From NCBI GenBank assembly GCA_022842065.1, contig JALHQH010000004.1:1-64000 (forward strand): a DNA stretch of 64,000 bases. The letters are read 5' to 3'. The DNA comes from Caldilineaceae bacterium (GTDB lineage: Bacteria; Chloroflexota; Anaerolineae; Caldilineales; Caldilineaceae). Positions 42,299 to 51,655 of this stretch are shown in pieces (within the stretch, counting starts at the first letter, position 1; each line of letters starts with the position of its first letter). Position numbers and translations under genes: made by a program. The notes beneath the pieces were generated by a model, which worked only from the letters and a program-made list of their open reading frames with translations, was not told where the DNA came from and searched no databases.

Positions 42299-44209
42299 AT
42301 GAATCGAAACGTAGGACAATTGGACAAGAACAAAAAACAGCAGCCAACCTTTTCGCTGCGCATCCTGCGTACACAACTCCACTATCTGCCCAAAGCGCTC
42401 ATCCTGGTCTGGAAGGCGGCGCCTTTGTGGACTGCGTTAACCGTTGTGAGTCTGGTCGTCCAGGGGCTACTGCCGGTACTGCTGGTGTTTTTAACGCGCC
42501 ACTTGGTGGATAGTTTGGTCAGTGTCACCCAGCACAACGGTGATCCAACGCTGCTGTCAGCCGCAATCATGAATGGGTTGTTCATGGGGCTGCTCCTACT
42601 GGTGAAAGAAGGGGTAGGCAGTTTCAGTGGCTATCTGCGCAAAGCCCTGGCCGAAGCGGTGGGGGATTGGATGAATAACCTGGTCCACAAGCAAGCCCTG
42701 GCCCTGGATCTGCAATTCTACGAATCGCCTAGCTACTATGATCAACTCCACCGCGCCAGCATCGACGCCATTGAACGCCCGTTAGCCCTTTTAGAGACGG
42801 TGGGGAAATTTCTACAGAACACGATTACCCTGGCAGCCATGGCCAGTGTGCTGTTGACCTTTGCCTGGTGGATGCCCTTTGCCCTCTTGCTGGGCACGCT
42901 CCCCGCCTTGTGGGCCGCGCTCCGGACAACGGCGCGCTTTCGGGCGTGGCGCATCAAGCGCACGGTAGACCAACGCCGATTGAGTTACTATCACCGGATC
43001 TTGGTGACCGATATCGCGGTCGCAGAAGTGCGCCTTTTTGACCTCGGTGAACACTTTAGCCAGGCCTACCGGGAGTTACGTAACCAGTTGCGCACAGAAC
43101 GTTTGCAATTATCGCGTGAGCAGACCATTGTCGAGCTGCTCGCTGGCCTTCTCGGCCTGCTTACCCTGGTGCTGACGCTGGGGTGGACCTTTTGGCAGGC
43201 GTTAGCTGGACGCTTTTCGTTGGGCAGTTTGGCGATGTTCTATCAAACTATCAATCAAGGCCAACAGCTCATGCGCAGCCTGCTCAATGGGGTGGGGGAA
43301 ATTTACGATAACCTGCTCTTTTTGGAAGATCTCTTTGCCTTTTTAGAGCTTCAACCAACGTTGGTTGATCCAACCCACCCGGTGAGCGTCGCCCCGGGTC
43401 TCCACCAAGCGGTGCGGCTCGAAGGGATCACGTTTCACTATCCCGACAGCCCACGCACTGCCCTGGTTGACTTTGATCTTACCATTCCAGCCGGGAAGGT
43501 CGTTGCGATTGTGGGCGAAAACGGCGCTGGGAAAAGCACCTTGATCAAATTGCTCTGCCGCTTTTATGACCCCACCGCTGGGCGGATTACCTGGGATGGG
43601 GTTGATCTGCGCCAGATGCAGGTGGCCGATCTGCGCCGGCGCATTACCGTGCTCTTTCAGCGACTGGCCCCCTACCATGACCGCGCCGACGATAATATCC
43701 GCTTTGGCGATCTGGCTGGTCAACCGACCCAAGCGCAGATTGAGGCCGCGGCCCAAGCTGGCGGCGCGGCTTCGATCATTGCCAAGCTGCCCCAAGGGTA
43801 TGCCACTGTGCTGGGCCGGTGGTTTGGCTACACTGAGTTGAGTGTCGGTGAATGGCAGCGGATTGCCCTCGCCCGCGCCTTTGTCCGCCAGGCTGATCTG
43901 ATCATTTTGGATGAGCCGACGAGCGCCATGGATAGCTGGGCGGAAAATGCCTGGATGGCGCGTTTTCGGGAGCTAGTAGGCGGGCGGACGGCACTGATGA
44001 TCACCCACCGCTTCACCACGGCCATGCAGGCCGATATCATTCATGTCATGGTCGAGGGACAAATTGTGGAATCAGGTAGCCATGCTGAACTGCTGGCACG
44101 CAATGGTCGCTATGCCCAATCATGGCGGCAGCAGATGCAGACCGCCACATTGAGTGAAGGTCTTGCGCTGTTGCAGCCGGACAAAACACAGGAGCGCCAA
44201 TGGGCCTGA
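42299..44209 (+). CDS. ABC exporter, fused permease and ATP-binding domains
   Basis: 636 residues from MNRNVGQLDK at 42299. Six membrane helices (about residues 35-330) are followed by a nucleotide-binding domain with Walker A GENGAGKST near 405, a variant signature LSVGEWQR (Gly to Val and Gln to Glu) near 514, and Walker B LIILDEPTSAMD near 535. Architecture matches type-I exporters of lipids, peptides or oligosaccharides. The start of the next gene overlaps by ten bases. In this setting it probably exports a glycolipid or modified peptide; the substrate is inferred. Confidence 0.85.
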   Translation: MNRNVGQLDKNKKQQPTFSLRILRTQLHYLPKALILVWKAAPLWTALTVVSLVVQGLLPVLLVFLTRHLVDSLVSVTQHNGDPTLLSAAIMNGLFMGLLLLVKEGVGSFSGYLRKALAEAVGDWMNNLVHKQALALDLQFYESPSYYDQLHRASIDAIERPLALLETVGKFLQNTITLAAMASVLLTFAWWMPFALLLGTLPALWAALRTTARFRAWRIKRTVDQRRLSYYHRILVTDIAVAEVRLFDLGEHFSQAYRELRNQLRTERLQLSREQTIVELLAGLLGLLTLVLTLGWTFWQALAGRFSLGSLAMFYQTINQGQQLMRSLLNGVGEIYDNLLFLEDLFAFLELQPTLVDPTHPVSVAPGLHQAVRLEGITFHYPDSPRTALVDFDLTIPAGKVVAIVGENGAGKSTLIKLLCRFYDPTAGRITWDGVDLRQMQVADLRRRITVLFQRLAPYHDRADDNIRFGDLAGQPTQAQIEAAAQAGGAASIIAKLPQGYATVLGRWFGYTELSVGEWQRIALARAFVRQADLIILDEPTSAMDSWAENAWMARFRELVGGRTALMITHRFTTAMQADIIHVMVEGQIVESGSHAELLARNGRYAQSWRQQMQTATLSEGLALLQPDKTQERQWA

Positions 44210-47200
44210 ACGCTTTGCGCCGCTATTTGCCCCTCCGTCATCTGCAACGCGCCGTGCGCCTCTGGCAGGGGTTTAACTTAGCGCATCCCACGCCGCTCCT
44301 GCCCGAGCCGCTGAAACCCTATGCGGCATGGCAGCATTGGAATCGCCCAGCGGCCGCGCGTACCCGTTTGCTGAACCAAGCGCTGGCCGCGTTGCCCCAG
44401 CGGCCACACTTTTCCGTGCTGCTGCCCATTGTTGACGAAGACGTCCCATCGCTAGCGGAGACGGGTGCGAGCCTCTTGCAACAGATCTACCCTGACTGGG
44501 AGCTGCTGATTGTCGCCGGGGGCGGCGCGGCCGAGCGCGTCCAAGACAGTTGGGTGGATCGCGATCCACGCATTCGTCTCCTGTACCAGCCGGAGTGCTG
44601 CACCCTAGCGCAGGCAACCAATGGCGCGGCCGCCGCCGCCCAGGGCGACTATTTTGTTCTCCTCACCGCTGGCGACCGGCTGACGACCGAGGCGCTGGCT
44701 CAAGTTGCGCTCTATTTGGCTACGCATGGGCAGTGTGATTGGCTCTACAGCGATGAGAGTCGGATCAGCGCGGCGCAGGTGGACTACGCGCCGCGCTTCA
44801 AACCGGATTGGAGCCCGGAATATCTGTTGGCCTGCGCCTACGTGGGCGATTTGGTCGTAATCCGCGCCGCATTGTGGCGTAAACTGGGGGGCATGCGGCC
44901 GGACTTTGAAGGCGCACACCAGCACGATCTCTGCCTGCGCGCGGGTGAGATCGCGGCTGAGGTCGGCCATATTCCGCAGATTTTATATCACCGCCGGGCA
45001 ACGCTTGACAACGTCGCTGCCCCCACGCTTGACGCGGGTCGCCGGGCCGTGGCCGACGCTTTCGCCCGGCGTGGTCTGCCTTGCGCGGTTGCGCAACCAG
45101 CGTGGGCGCAGGCGCAGCAAATCGCCGCCTATGCCCCGCTCTTTCCCGATGATGGGCCAACTGTCGCCATTCTCATCCCTACCCGCAATCAACACGCTTT
45201 GCTGCAAGCGTGTATCGCGTCGCTGCGCAAAACCACCTATACAAATTACCGTCTCTATATCATCGATAACCATTCGGATGATGCTGACACCCTGCACTAC
45301 CTCGCTACCCTGCAAGCGGAGGTGCAACGCAATGGGCGCGCCATCACCGTTTGGCGCATCCCCAACCCGGGGCCGCGGTTCAACTTCGCCCACATCAATA
45401 ATGTGGCAGCCGCGCGTGTTACGGAAGAATATCTGCTCTTTCTCAACAACGATGTGATGGTCATCGATCCCCGGTGGTTGAGCCAAATGGTGGGCTATGC
45501 GCGGCTGGCCGGCGTTGGCGCAGTCGGTGCGCGCTTGCTCTTCGCCGATGGGCGGGTGCAACATGCTGGTGTGCTACATGGTCTGTATCATGGGCTGGCC
45601 GGCCATGCCTTCAAGTTCAAAGCCCGCCATGAGCCGGGTTATCTGCTGCAGGCCCAGGTGAGCCGCAACTGTAGCGCGGTCACGGCGGCCTGTCTGTTGA
45701 CCCCGCGCCCGCTTTTTCTGGATTGCGGCGGCTTTGATGCCACTGCGTTTGGCGTCTCTTACAACGATGTCGATTATTGTGCGCGCCTGCGCGGTCAGGG
45801 CTTGCGGGTGGTCTATGCGCCTGTTGAACTTTATCATCACGAAAGCGCCTCGCGCCCGCAGCGCACCACGCCTGAAGATCAAGTTGCGATGCGCCAGCGG
45901 TATGGCAGTCTGTATGAGCCATATTATAACCCCCATCTGCGCCTGGATGAACAAGGGGGAACCTTTGCCCTGCGCCCCGGTGTCGTCGCCTGGGCTGCGC
46001 CCCAGCGCGGGTCGCGACCGCCCATCCGCACCCTATTTGTCACCCCGCACCTGAATGAAGGTGGCGCAGCGCGCAGTCAGTTTGAATTGATCCGCGGGTT
46101 AAAGCAGGCGGGTGTTGTCGATCCGCTGCTCTTTGCGTTTAGCGATGGTAGCCTGCGTACCTGTTATGCGCACGCCGAAATCCCGATTGTGGTCGGCGGG
46201 CCAGTCGAACCGGCGGTGCGCATTGCGTGCATGGTGCAGACCATCCGCGAGAGTGGCGCCGAGGTGTTATATGTCGGGGCCGCGAAGCTGGCCTGGGTCG
46301 TGGTAGCCGCCGCCCAAGCTGGGATTCCCGCGCTGTGGAATATTCCTGCCGGCGTCGGCTGGTCTGAAGCTTTTGGGCGTGCTTCGGTTGCGGACGCGGT
46401 CGAGGCGCTCCAAGCCCTAGCCCTCCCCTATCGGGTGATCTTTGGTTCGCTGGCAGCCCAGGCGCGATGGCAACCATTAGAACGAACCGGCAATTTCTGC
46501 GTGATCCACCGGGGCTTTGATGCCGAACAGTTCAGCGCCCGACTCGGTACTTTGACGCGTGCAGAGGCACGCCGTCAACTAGGCATGGGCGAAAATCAGC
46601 TCTTGTTGTTGGCCCTCGGCCAGGTCGGTTTGCCAAAGCGCCAGCATGATCTGGTGCACGCTGTCGCCGCGCTGCCTGCGCTTGACACACCGATTCGGCT
46701 GCTGATTGTGGGGGATCGTCCTTCGCCTTACAGCGCGCAACTCCATGCCCTGGTGGATCGATTGCCGCCACAGCGCCGCGCCCAGGTAACCATTGTGCCG
46801 GAGACCAGTACGGTGGCACCCTTCTGGCGCGCGGCGGATCTCTTCTGCTGTGCGGATGAGCAGGCGCGCTTGCCCCGCGCCTTGCAAGAGGCGATGGCCT
46901 GTGGCCTGCCCATCATTGCGCCCAGCACCAGCAGCATGCTGGAAATGGTGCAGCCGGGCGACAATGCCGAATGTTATCCGGTGGGCGATGTGGCGGCCCT
47001 GATGACGGCGATCAAACGGCTGGCCACGGATGAGGGCTTGCGTCAACGTTACGCGACCCACGCGCCCATGCAGTTGGCCAGTTCCTTTAGTTTTGCCGAG
47101 ATGATCAATGCCTTTGCACGACTCTTGGGCGAAGCGCGGTTGAGTGCGACCAGCGCGGTTGTGCCGCTATCGGCTACGGATCGGTTCACGCTGGACAGCC

Positions 47201-47292
47201 GCGCCGGCAAAGCGGAACTGCTACGGGTTGCCGTGGTGGCTGCTCTACAGCGAAGCAAGCCTAGTCCCTCTTGCGCCCAGCTTAGCCCGTGA
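44200..47292 (+). CDS. Three-domain glycosyltransferase (GT2-GT2-GT4)
   Basis: 1030 residues. The first GT2 domain (about 65-300) has HFSVLLPIVDE, LLTAGDRLT and WLYSDESRI. The second (about 320-590) has TVAILIPTRNQHALLQAC, FLNNDVMV and YNDVDYCARL. The C-terminal part (about 605-990) is a GT4/GT-B domain: TLFVTPHLNEGGAARS, LALGQVGLPKRQHDL and ALQEAMACGLPIIAP. Such fusions extend O-antigen-like or surface glycans. All three active-site regions look intact. It overlaps the exporter by ten bases. Confidence 0.85.
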   Translation: MGLNALRRYLPLRHLQRAVRLWQGFNLAHPTPLLPEPLKPYAAWQHWNRPAAARTRLLNQALAALPQRPHFSVLLPIVDEDVPSLAETGASLLQQIYPDWELLIVAGGGAAERVQDSWVDRDPRIRLLYQPECCTLAQATNGAAAAAQGDYFVLLTAGDRLTTEALAQVALYLATHGQCDWLYSDESRISAAQVDYAPRFKPDWSPEYLLACAYVGDLVVIRAALWRKLGGMRPDFEGAHQHDLCLRAGEIAAEVGHIPQILYHRRATLDNVAAPTLDAGRRAVADAFARRGLPCAVAQPAWAQAQQIAAYAPLFPDDGPTVAILIPTRNQHALLQACIASLRKTTYTNYRLYIIDNHSDDADTLHYLATLQAEVQRNGRAITVWRIPNPGPRFNFAHINNVAAARVTEEYLLFLNNDVMVIDPRWLSQMVGYARLAGVGAVGARLLFADGRVQHAGVLHGLYHGLAGHAFKFKARHEPGYLLQAQVSRNCSAVTAACLLTPRPLFLDCGGFDATAFGVSYNDVDYCARLRGQGLRVVYAPVELYHHESASRPQRTTPEDQVAMRQRYGSLYEPYYNPHLRLDEQGGTFALRPGVVAWAAPQRGSRPPIRTLFVTPHLNEGGAARSQFELIRGLKQAGVVDPLLFAFSDGSLRTCYAHAEIPIVVGGPVEPAVRIACMVQTIRESGAEVLYVGAAKLAWVVVAAAQAGIPALWNIPAGVGWSEAFGRASVADAVEALQALALPYRVIFGSLAAQARWQPLERTGNFCVIHRGFDAEQFSARLGTLTRAEARRQLGMGENQLLLLALGQVGLPKRQHDLVHAVAALPALDTPIRLLIVGDRPSPYSAQLHALVDRLPPQRRAQVTIVPETSTVAPFWRAADLFCCADEQARLPRALQEAMACGLPIIAPSTSSMLEMVQPGDNAECYPVGDVAALMTAIKRLATDEGLRQRYATHAPMQLASSFSFAEMINAFARLLGEARLSATSAVVPLSATDRFTLDSRAGKAELLRVAVVAALQRSKPSPSCAQLSP

Positions 47293-47305
47293 AGGGGTAA
47301 CGACG

Positions 47306-47380
47306 ACGACAACATTAAATTGGCTTTGGTACGGTAGTTGGAAACCACGTACTACCCAAACAAAGCCTGCCTACGCAGGC
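47306..47380. repeat. Intergenic dispersed repeat, left copy
   Basis: The 51-base segment 47330-47380 recurs in inverted orientation at 52751-52801 with three mismatches. It includes the near-palindrome gcctgcctacgcaggc (47365-47380). The preceding 47306-47323 belongs to the acgacaacattaaattgg family seen at 22233-22250. The repeat sits between the GT and sulfotransferase genes. Confidence 0.9.
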
Positions 47381-47404
47381 GAATAAAGAGAGTGAACGTC
47401 TACT

Positions 47405-48163
47405 ATGATCTGTTGTATTGGGGGCATGCACCGCTCCGGCACCTCGCTGATGGCCGCTTGGCTGCAGACTTGTGGGCTAGTGATTGGCGACGGGCCAACC
47501 ATGCCGCCACACCCAGATAATCCCAAAGGCTACTTCGAGGACGAAGCCTTCGTACAACTGCATATCCGCAGCATAAACCGGCGACGACGCACTGCCTATG
47601 GCTGGAAGCTGGCACCGGCACGCAGCCTGACCTTCTCCACGGTGGAGGAACGGATCGCAACCGAGATGATCACACTTCGTCAAGCCAAGTACACCGATTG
47701 GGGCTGGAAAGATCCGCGCTCACTCTTGTTCCTCCCCCAGTGGAAACGCCTGATCCCCGGGTTGAAGGTGATTATTGTCTGGCGGCGCGCGCACGAAGTG
47801 GCCTTTTCCCTCTGGTCGCGTTGGCGCCGCCGCCGCAATCGGCGGGCGTGGGTCGATCCGTGGCAGGCGCTGCGGCTCTGGCGCGCACACAACTTACGCG
47901 CGTGTGAATATGCCGCCGCCTATCCGCAGGATACGGTGGTTCTGCCGATCAAAGCCATCCTTCAAAACGACCAGGCTGTGCTGACCCATCTGAATGAGCA
48001 ATTTCATGGCGCGCTGCTTCCCGTTTCAATCCAAACGGTCTATGACGCTGAACTGATGCACGGTGCGCAAACCCCGCTATGGATGAAAGGACTCAGCCAG
48101 CTCTGTGGCTGTCACACCATTGAACGGCGCTTGCAGCGCCTGTCCGGGGGTATCGGCCAATAG
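47405..48163 (+). CDS. Sulfotransferase-family protein
   Basis: 252 residues. The PAPS-binding loop is CIGGMHRSGTSLMAAWL (residues about 4-20), and the GWKDPRSLLFLPQW segment with LKVIIVWRRAHEVAFS is the 3'-phosphate region (R and S). It transfers sulfate from PAPS to an acceptor hydroxyl. The context suggests glycan sulfation, but the acceptor is unknown. The next gene starts six bases after its stop. Confidence 0.85.
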   Translation: MICCIGGMHRSGTSLMAAWLQTCGLVIGDGPTMPPHPDNPKGYFEDEAFVQLHIRSINRRRRTAYGWKLAPARSLTFSTVEERIATEMITLRQAKYTDWGWKDPRSLLFLPQWKRLIPGLKVIIVWRRAHEVAFSLWSRWRRRRNRRAWVDPWQALRLWRAHNLRACEYAAAYPQDTVVLPIKAILQNDQAVLTHLNEQFHGALLPVSIQTVYDAELMHGAQTPLWMKGLSQLCGCHTIERRLQRLSGGIGQ

Positions 48164-48168
48164 GCCAT

Positions 48169-49251
48169 ATGACGATGAAGACGGACATCCAACCAGTTGA
48201 ACCTGCGCCCAAATATTGGCCTTGTGCAGATTTATGGCTCATTACCACCTACTTCAATCCCGGCAACTTCTCGACAAAGCGGCGTAACTACGAACGTTTT
48301 GCCGCACCGCTGCTCAAGGCTGGCCTGCCCTTGCTCACGGTCGAATGTGCCGTGGGCGATGCGCCCTTTGCGCTGCCCCCTTCGCCGCAAGTCATCCAGG
48401 TGCGTGGCCAGGATGGGCTTTGGCTGAAGGAACGGTTGATCAATTTGGCAATTGCCTGTTTACCAGCCCATGTCGAGAAAATCGCCTGGTTGGATGCCGA
48501 TATTCTCTTTGCCAACCCAGCCTGGGCACAGGAGACATCGGCTTTGCTGGACCACTTTCCCGTGGTCCAGCCTTTTGCGCAGGTTGGGCGCCTTGGCAAA
48601 GGGCAAGACACCTTCACTGGTCACGCGCGGCGCAGCTTTGTCTACCAGCTCCAGTGCAGAGCCGAGTCAGCGCACTTGGCTGGTGCTGCACACGGCCAGC
48701 CTGGCATTGCCTGGGCGGCACAACGCCAGCTCATCGCGCAGCACGGGCTTTACGATGCGGCGATTGTGGGCGGCGGCGACGAACTCTTTGCGCATGCCAC
48801 CGGTGGGGGTCTCAATAGTTTTTGTGTACGTGATATCACAGGCGTCCGGCAGTGGCGTTGGCCGCCGCTGGTAGAGAAACTATGGCAGTGGCTGTTACGC
48901 GTGCCCTGGCCGCAAGCGCTCGCGCACCAATATCTGGCGCATCAGCCGGCTGTACCTGCCGTTGCTAGGGATGCGCGTTTCTTTGCCCATTATCTGCGCT
49001 GGGCACAGCCATTTGCCCGCGCGGTGCAGCGCAAGCTTGCCTATACACCTGGTATGGTGCTGCATCTCTGGCACGGGGACCCGGTTAATCGTCAGTACGC
49101 CAGCCGGAATACCATTTTGCAGCGCCATCACTTCGATCCTGCCACCGATCTGCGCTTGAATGCGGCCGGCATCTGGGAGTGGGCAAGTGACAAACCAGCT
49201 CTGCATCGGGAGGTTAGCACATACTTTTTTTCGCGTAACGAAGATGAATGA
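48169..49251 (+). CDS. Uncharacterised glycosyltransferase-like protein, copy A
   Basis: 360 residues with a GT-A-like pattern: DLWLITTYFNPGNFSTKRRN, an AWLDADILF DxD-type motif near residue 105, and the C-terminal LHLWHGDPVNRQYASRN. I do not recognise a named family. It is a clear paralogue of the protein at 51656-52729 (shared TVECA, IQVRG, KERLINLAIA, NPAWAQ and EWASDKP). A metal-dependent nucleotide-sugar transferase is likely from the DxD motif. It lacks signal peptide and membrane helices. Confidence 0.65.
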   Translation: MTMKTDIQPVEPAPKYWPCADLWLITTYFNPGNFSTKRRNYERFAAPLLKAGLPLLTVECAVGDAPFALPPSPQVIQVRGQDGLWLKERLINLAIACLPAHVEKIAWLDADILFANPAWAQETSALLDHFPVVQPFAQVGRLGKGQDTFTGHARRSFVYQLQCRAESAHLAGAAHGQPGIAWAAQRQLIAQHGLYDAAIVGGGDELFAHATGGGLNSFCVRDITGVRQWRWPPLVEKLWQWLLRVPWPQALAHQYLAHQPAVPAVARDARFFAHYLRWAQPFARAVQRKLAYTPGMVLHLWHGDPVNRQYASRNTILQRHHFDPATDLRLNAAGIWEWASDKPALHREVSTYFFSRNEDE

Positions 49252-49271
49252 TGCACTAGTGCAACCTGACG

Positions 49272-49397
49272 GAAATTTTGATGGATTTTTCGTCCCAGCG
49301 GGACGGTTGACCTTAGGACCAAGAAAATCATGATATTTCCTACCTAAGGTCAACCGTCCCGCTGGGACGAAGGCTGCTTTTAATCCATCAAAATTTC
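49272..49397. repeat. Long nested inverted repeat (27-bp inner arms)
   Basis: Inner arms 49291-49317 and 49343-49369 are perfect 27-bp reverse complements (starting cgtcccagcgggacgg). The outer arms gaaattttgatgga (49272-49285) and 49384-49397 also pair exactly. The whole element has about 130 bases and sits in the 226-base gap before the fucosyltransferase-like gene. It resembles a MITE or REP-type element. No T-run follows. Confidence 0.9.
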
Positions 49398-49477
49398 GGT
49401 AACACTGTAGCAGTTTATTTGTTTTCTCGATGATGGCGACAATCAGGCGATGATGGACATAGAATGATGGACATGGC

Positions 49478-50554
49478 ATGATGGAAGTAGAATTGAGCAC
49501 GATAAACACAAACGCAATAACTGAACGCACGTTGTCGGTCACGGTGTGGGCCGGGCTGGCCAACCGGCTGCGCGTCCTGCTGTCGGGGATGGTGGTGGCC
49601 GCGGCCAGTGAGCGCCACTTTATGATGCTCTGGCCGCGTACGCGTGACTGCGCGGCTAGCTTTGACGAACTTTTTGCCAATGATTGGCCCGTGCAAGATG
49701 TCCCCCTGATCGAGACCATCGCATTGCCGGCCTATACCGGGTACTACTGCCGCCCCCTGCCCGACGTATTGCGATCCACGGCGCAGCATCTTGCCTTGCG
49801 CACGCCACACTGGCTGATCGCGCCCACCTGCCTGCCCCATCATGCGCCGCTGGCGGCGCGCTGTGAGGCGCTGATGAACGAGTTGCAGCCCCAGCCGGCG
49901 CTGCTGGACGCAGTGGACGCGTTCCGCACCGCCCATTTTCGACCGCAGATGATTGGCGTCCATCTGCGCCGCGGTGATTACCTCTTCTACTATCGGCGCG
50001 TCACCAATAACTTGGAGAGCAGTTTCCGTGCGGTGGACAAGTTGCTCAAGCGCTGGCCAGCAGCAGGCATCCTGCTGTGCAGCGACGACGGTGGGGGTGA
50101 TCTGTACAAAGATCGGGGCGGCATCAATACGGGTGTGCATGCTGCCTTTACTCGTCGTTATGGTCCACGTGTGGTTTGGCGTCCACCGCTCAGTTTGGAC
50201 CGCACCGAGGTTGCCGCGTTGCAAGACGCCGTGATCGACCTCTGGCTGCTGCGCAGTGTCGACGCTTTGGTGGGTACGGTGGACAGCAGCTTCTCTGAAG
50301 TGGCCTGTTATGGACGCCGCATTCCCGTGATCTGGGCCGAGCCGGACGATCACCGTTACCGGGCGCAGGCGCTGGCCTTGCGGCTAAGCGGCACCGCCCA
50401 GGTGCTGCAGTGGCGCGCCCGCCGCCGCTTCCAACGGGAGCTCTCGTTGGTGCGGCTTATCAATTACTATTCCCTGCGCGCACGTAACAAATTCAGCTAT
50501 TCCGAAGCGGGCGATTGGCAACAGCATGCGTTGCCAGTGGCGTCCTGCTTGTAA
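49478..50554 (+). CDS. Glycosyltransferase with HxRRGD motif (fucosyltransferase-like)
   Basis: 358 residues. IGVHLRRGDYLFYYRR near residue 158-173 is the H-x-R-R-G-D motif of GDP-fucose-binding GT11/GT23-type enzymes, and DALVGTVDSSFSEVACYG near the C-terminus is the other usual motif. The N-terminal region begins VWAGLANRLRVLLSGMVVAA, also typical of such folds. The donor is probably GDP-fucose or a related deoxysugar, by inference. Two adjacent ATGs (49478, 49481) could both serve. Confidence 0.75.
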   Translation: MMEVELSTINTNAITERTLSVTVWAGLANRLRVLLSGMVVAAASERHFMMLWPRTRDCAASFDELFANDWPVQDVPLIETIALPAYTGYYCRPLPDVLRSTAQHLALRTPHWLIAPTCLPHHAPLAARCEALMNELQPQPALLDAVDAFRTAHFRPQMIGVHLRRGDYLFYYRRVTNNLESSFRAVDKLLKRWPAAGILLCSDDGGGDLYKDRGGINTGVHAAFTRRYGPRVVWRPPLSLDRTEVAALQDAVIDLWLLRSVDALVGTVDSSFSEVACYGRRIPVIWAEPDDHRYRAQALALRLSGTAQVLQWRARRRFQRELSLVRLINYYSLRARNKFSYSEAGDWQQHALPVASCL

Positions 50555-50568
50555 GCGAGTGTAAGCCT

Positions 50569-51492
50569 ATGTCACCTGTTGTTTCCATTTTGATTGTCAC
50601 GTACAACTCCAGCGCTATGCTGCCCGCCTGCCTGAATTCGCTGGCGGCGGGTGCGCAGGTCGAGCACGAGATCATCCTGGTGGACAATGCGTCCCAAGAT
50701 GATACGCTGGACTGGGTGCGCCGCCACTATCCAGCCGTCAGGGTAATTCAGAATCAGCAGAATCGTGGTTTTGGCGCAGCCGTCAATCAGGCCAGCCACG
50801 CGGCGCAGGGACGTTATTTCCTGATGCTCAACCCTGATACAATCGTGCAGCCAGGCGCGATTGATTTGCTGGTGGCGCAGTTGGACACGCAGCCGCAGGC
50901 CGGACTGGCGGCGCCGCGCACGCTGAATCCTGATGGCTCCTTGCGCACCAACCATTGGCCGTTTCAGCGCTTTCAGATCATGCTGTTGAACCATCTCCTG
51001 CAAGGCCCATTCCGCCGCTTCTGGCGCTTTTTCCCCCGGCCAACGGTGCGGCTGCATGCAGATCATGTCCAGTTCGCTGAGTCATTCTCCGGCGCGGCAC
51101 TCCTAATCCACGCGGCGCTTTATCGCGCCTTGGGTGGGCTTGACGAGCGCTTTTTCATGTACTTTGAGGATATGGACTTCTGTTATCGCGCCCATCAGGC
51201 TGGGCGACCCGCTTTGTATGTACCGCAAGCTGTCGTCACCCACGCCGGGGGGCGTAGTACACCAGCGAATGAGGCGCTCTACCTGAATAAGATTGGTAAG
51301 TACTTCCTGGCCTCGCAATATCGGTATGTACAAAAGCACTCCGGCATCTGGGCCATGCTCGTCATCCGTCTCGTCCATCTGTTGACCGGATTCATCTATT
51401 ACGGCCGCGGCCTCTGGCAACGAAAAGCCACCAGGCGCAAAGCCGACCTGGATCGCGGGCGCATTTTGTTGCAAATGTCTGCTTCTTTTTAA
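50569..51492 (+). CDS. Family-2 glycosyltransferase (rhamnosyltransferase-like)
   Basis: 307 residues from MSPVVSILIVTYNSSAM at 50569. IILVDNASQDDT and the FLMLNPDTIV and YFEDMDFCYRAHQAG motifs are typical of the WbbL/rhamnosyltransferase-type GT2 group. It is a close paralogue of the first domain of the gene at 52823-54436. C-terminal hydrophobic residues (LVIRLVHLLTGFIYYGRG) suggest membrane association. Confidence 0.85.
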   Translation: MSPVVSILIVTYNSSAMLPACLNSLAAGAQVEHEIILVDNASQDDTLDWVRRHYPAVRVIQNQQNRGFGAAVNQASHAAQGRYFLMLNPDTIVQPGAIDLLVAQLDTQPQAGLAAPRTLNPDGSLRTNHWPFQRFQIMLLNHLLQGPFRRFWRFFPRPTVRLHADHVQFAESFSGAALLIHAALYRALGGLDERFFMYFEDMDFCYRAHQAGRPALYVPQAVVTHAGGRSTPANEALYLNKIGKYFLASQYRYVQKHSGIWAMLVIRLVHLLTGFIYYGRGLWQRKATRRKADLDRGRILLQMSASF

Positions 51493-51517
51493 CTTGATCT
51501 CTGGTAACTACCAAGCC

Positions 51518-51550
51518 ACCCCTCCCGCGCCCCTGGGGCGCGGGAGGGGT
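51518..51550. repeat. 16-bp perfect palindrome in the operon
   Basis: Arms 51518-51533 and 51535-51550 (acccctcccgcgcccc / its reverse complement) are perfect and separated by one base. It lies between the GT2 gene and the second unknown GT-like gene. No T-run follows. It may modulate mRNA stability or be a dispersed repeat. Confidence 0.85.
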
Positions 51551-51655
51551 GAGTCGTTACGATCTCTGTTTGGAAAACGGTCGCATAGTCCCGTAGTCTG
51601 GACGACACGCCGACACGACTACGCGACCATACAACCGCAACCTAGCGTTGAGCCT

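Noticed and set aside
40537..44209. Lasso-peptide biosynthetic cluster
   Set aside because: PqqD-like protein, kinase and exporter are present, but no transglutaminase-like protease (B2), no asparagine-synthetase-like cyclase and no precursor peptide are seen.
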